Assembly: GCF_031583065.1 (NCBI RefSeq)
Contig: NZ_CP134053.1
Coordinates: forward strand, 3,348,001-3,412,000
DNA from: Streptomyces sp. CGMCC 4.7035
Lineage (GTDB): Bacteria; Actinomycetota; Actinomycetes; Streptomycetales; Streptomycetaceae
Direction of reading: 5' to 3'
Length of the DNA stretch: 64,000 nt
The notes below the pieces were generated by a model. It was not told the DNA's origin. It saw nothing but the letters and a program-made list of their open reading frames with translations, and did no database searches. The stretch's first letter is position 1, and every line of letters begins with the position of its first letter. Both the position numbers and the translations under genes were made by a program. Below, one piece after another: positions 61,451 through 64,000 of this stretch.

Positions 61451-64000
61451 ATGACGCAGGCACGGCCCGGCGCGGCCGCCTCGGCTTCCCTGTGGGAACG
61501 CGATGCGGAACTCGCCGCCCTCACCGAGGCGATAGACGCCCTGCGCGACGACTCCTCGCCCTCTTGGGCGGGAGGCCTGCTCGTGTTCAGCGGCGTGGCC
61601 GGCATCGGCAAGACGGCGCTCCTTGCCGAGGCACGCCGCATCGCGGAGAGGCGCGGCTGCACGGTCTGGTCGGCACGCGGCGGCGAGACCGTCAGGTCCG
61701 TCCCGTTCAATGTCGTCCGACAGTTGCTCCAGCCCGCACTCGTCTCGCTGATGCCGGAGGAGGCGCGCGAATACCTGGGCGACTGGTACGACGTCGCGGG
61801 CCCCGCCCTCGGGATAACGGATCCCGGTGAGCGGCAGGCCGACCCGCAGGGCGTGTGCGACGGCCTGGTCGAGGCCGTCTCCCGGCTCGCCGAGCGGGAG
61901 TGGCCGCTGGTCCTGCTCATCGACGACGCGCACTGGGCCGACCAGGAGACCCTGCAGTGGCTGGCCGCGTTCGTCGAGCGCCTCGACGACCTGCGCGTGC
62001 TCGTCGTGGTCGCCCGCCGTCCCGGCGACGCCACCGAGGAGGGCGCCCCTCTCCTCGAAGCGATCGCCGCGGCCGCCCGCCGCCCGACCAGCACGCTGAG
62101 CGCCCTCACCCCCGAAGCCACGGCCGACCTCACGCGGATCACGGTCGGCACCCACGCGGACGACCCGTTCTGCCGCGAGGTATGGGCCGTGACCGGCGGC
62201 AACCCGTACGAGACCGTGGAACTCCTGGCCAAGGTGCAGGACAGCCAGCTGGATCCCGTCGAGGCGTCGGCCGCCGAACTGCGCGCCCTGAACCGCTCCG
62301 CCCGTGGCAACGGCCTCGTCGCCCGCCTCGAAGGCCTCGGCATCGAGGCCACCCGGTTCGCCTGGGCCGCGGCCATCCTCGGCACCGGCATCACCGTGGA
62401 CCTGGTGGCCCGCCTCGCCACCATGCGCCGCGAGGAGGCCACGCGCTGCGCGCAACTCCTCAGCGCGGCCCGCATCCTCACCGAGCCCGACCCGGCGACC
62501 CGGCAGAGCGAGGACGGCGAGCTGGAGTTCGTGCACCCGCTGATCGCCACCGCCGTCTACCGCTCGATCCCCGACGGGCTGCGCACCGCGATGCACGGCA
62601 TCGCCGCGCAGGTCGTCACCGACTCGGGACGGGGTGCCGCGGCCGCCTCCCGCCACCTCCTCGAAGTCCATCCGGACGACGACGAGGAACTCGTCGAGCA
62701 GATGCGCGAGGCCGCCCGTGAACACCTCGCCGTCGGCGCCCCCGACGCGGCCCGCCGCTGTCTTGAACGCGCCCTGCTGGAGCCGCCGCTGCCCGAGGTG
62801 CACCCGCACGTGCTCTACGAACTGGGCTGCGCCACACTGCTGACCTCACCCGCCACCACCATCGAATACCTCCAGGCGGCCCTCGCCATGCGGGGCCTGG
62901 AGGGCGACGTCCGCGTCGACGCCGTCTACCGCCTCTCCCAGGCCCTGCTGCACAACGACCAACTGGACGAGGCCATCCGCACCGTCGACGCGGAGGCGGC
63001 CCGACTGCCCGAAGGCCCGGGCCGGATGCGGCTGCGGGCCGTGCACTACATCTGGGAGGGCATCCTCGCGCTCCACGAGGGCTCGGCGGAGGGCTCCAGC
63101 GGCCTGAAGGAACTCGTCAGCAGTTGCACGGGCCGGGACAACTCCGAGCGTGTGCTGCTGATCGTGCGCGGCTTCGACGCGCTGACCCGCGGCGAGAGCG
63201 CCGAGGAGGTCGTGGAGTTCTGCGACCGCGCCCTCGTCAACGGGCGCCTCGCGCCCGGAATGAGCTGGACCGACACCGAGTGGGGAGTGGAACTCCTGCT
63301 GATGCTCGGCTGCTCGTACATCTACACCGATCGGCTGGACCGGGCCGAGAGTCTCCTGACGGAGGCGCTGAACGCGTACACCGCGGCCGGTTGGAGCGGC
63401 GGCCACCTCGCCCTCGCGCACGCCTTCGTCGGAATGGCCCACCGCAGGCGCGGCCGGCTCAAGGAGGCGGAGCGGTACCTGCGGGACTCTCTCCGGCTCG
63501 CCGAGCGCGTCGGACGGGGACTGCCGCTGTACTGGCCGCCGCTGTGCGGTCTCATCGACACGCTGATCGCCGCGGGACGCCACGACGAGGCCGAGCAGGC
63601 CGCCGGCCAGTACGGCTTCGCCCCGCCGTACCCGAACACGATCGTGCTGCCCGACATCCACTCCGTGCGCGGCCGGCTGCTGCTGGCCACCGGCCGCACG
63701 AAGGAGGGCATCAACGAACTGGAGGCGGCCGAGAAGGCCGCCGCCGCGCGCGGCCGCCACAACGTCGTGCTCGCCCCATGGGCGGGCGATCTGGCCCGCG
63801 CCCTGGCCACCGAGGACCCGCGCCGGGCCACCGAGCTGGCCATGACCGTGCGCCGGCAGGCCGAGCGCTTCGGCACCGACACGGCGATCGGCGAGGCCCT
63901 TCGCGTGGCCGCGGCCCTGGAGAAGGGCCAGCGGGCCGTCTCGCTGTACGCGCAGGCGGTGACGTATCTGGAGGCCTCTCCGTGCGCCTACGAACACGCG
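61451..64000 (+). CDS. LAL-type (LuxR-family, AAA ATPase) regulator, 5' part
   Basis: 850 codons are open to the window edge. An N-terminal AAA/STAND ATPase contains Walker A GVAGIGKTAL near residues 48-57, WSARGGETVRSVPFNVVRQL, Walker B LVLLIDDAHWAD near 155 and a winged-helix region (FVHPLIATAVYRSI), followed by TPR-like helical repeats (RAESLLTEALNAYTAAGWSG, RRRGRLKEAERYL). The C-terminal LuxR HTH would lie beyond the window, so class assignment rests on the ATPase/TPR pattern typical of MalT/LAL proteins, which often control secondary metabolism. Confidence 0.85.
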   Translation, partial: MTQARPGAAASASLWERDAELAALTEAIDALRDDSSPSWAGGLLVFSGVAGIGKTALLAEARRIAERRGCTVWSARGGETVRSVPFNVVRQLLQPALVSLMPEEAREYLGDWYDVAGPALGITDPGERQADPQGVCDGLVEAVSRLAEREWPLVLLIDDAHWADQETLQWLAAFVERLDDLRVLVVVARRPGDATEEGAPLLEAIAAAARRPTSTLSALTPEATADLTRITVGTHADDPFCREVWAVTGGNPYETVELLAKVQDSQLDPVEASAAELRALNRSARGNGLVARLEGLGIEATRFAWAAAILGTGITVDLVARLATMRREEATRCAQLLSAARILTEPDPATRQSEDGELEFVHPLIATAVYRSIPDGLRTAMHGIAAQVVTDSGRGAAAASRHLLEVHPDDDEELVEQMREAAREHLAVGAPDAARRCLERALLEPPLPEVHPHVLYELGCATLLTSPATTIEYLQAALAMRGLEGDVRVDAVYRLSQALLHNDQLDEAIRTVDAEAARLPEGPGRMRLRAVHYIWEGILALHEGSAEGSSGLKELVSSCTGRDNSERVLLIVRGFDALTRGESAEEVVEFCDRALVNGRLAPGMSWTDTEWGVELLLMLGCSYIYTDRLDRAESLLTEALNAYTAAGWSGGHLALAHAFVGMAHRRRGRLKEAERYLRDSLRLAERVGRGLPLYWPPLCGLIDTLIAAGRHDEAEQAAGQYGFAPPYPNTIVLPDIHSVRGRLLLATGRTKEGINELEAAEKAAAARGRHNVVLAPWAGDLARALATEDPRRATELAMTVRRQAERFGTDTAIGEALRVAAALEKGQRAVSLYAQAVTYLEASPCAYEHA

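Noticed and set aside
1..64000. CRISPR arrays, rRNA or tRNA genes
   Set aside because: No regularly spaced identical repeats of CRISPR type and no rRNA or tRNA core sequences were seen.

Overview
The window is very GC-rich (codon third positions almost always G or C), uses GTG starts often, and carries families typical of Streptomyces: SAV_915-type protein, Tat-exported enzymes, LAL regulators, linear-plasmid type replication and partition genes. I read it as Streptomyces (or a close relative), probably a chromosome arm or megaplasmid, because the right two thirds are a mosaic of intact genes, truncated genes and plasmid functions.

1-25.1 kb is a potassium-homeostasis island: a lone partial kdpB (left edge), a four-helix membrane sensor, a CPA1 cation/proton antiporter, a first KdpD-type kinase with a DUF4118 partner, a KimA-type K+ importer, the complete kdpF-A-B-C plus kdpE-kdpD operon with an extra 27-residue membrane peptide, a universal stress protein, a SAV_915/lysA pair, a third KdpD lacking its kinase half, and Kup. 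A four-half-site direct repeat (GTCA-type half-sites at offsets 0, 11, 32 and 43) lies upstream of five of these transcription units. I infer it is the KdpE operator and that the whole island is one regulon. A broken corA closes the region.

26-41.5 kb is a redox and aromatic/stress accessory region: cupin, DoxX, several SDR/NmrA-type oxidoreductases, an intradiol dioxygenase that seems to lack one iron-ligating tyrosine, azoreductase, DsbA/FrnE-like protein, SnoaL-like proteins, MBL-fold protein and a Tat-exported binding protein, with HxlR, TetR and MarR regulators. Decay is frequent (SDR, NmrA duplicate, DedA, a frameshifted secreted protein, acyl-CoA dehydrogenase tail).

42.5-54.3 kb is plasmid-derived: two ParB-like proteins sharing a C-terminal domain, a palindrome between them, ParA, a triple-HTH protein, a candidate replication initiator, and an origin-like repeat block. 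A 14-codon ORF encoding MPHITAFARNQWYS lies before the initiator. About 0.66 kb of this module (5' end of the initiator, repeat block, peptide ORF) is repeated 6.94 kb away in direct orientation with the peptide still intact. Between the copies lie a DEAD-box helicase, a nuclease remnant, a Ser/Thr kinase remnant, an ISL3 transposase remnant, an unknown 309-residue protein and an NTPase fragment.

54.5-64 kb looks like ordinary Streptomyces chromosome: secreted phospholipase C, EamA/DMT transporter plus PAP2 phosphatase (overlapping genes), a TetR regulator behind a 20-bp-arm palindrome, a DUF2510 membrane protein and the start of a large LAL-type regulator that runs off the right edge.
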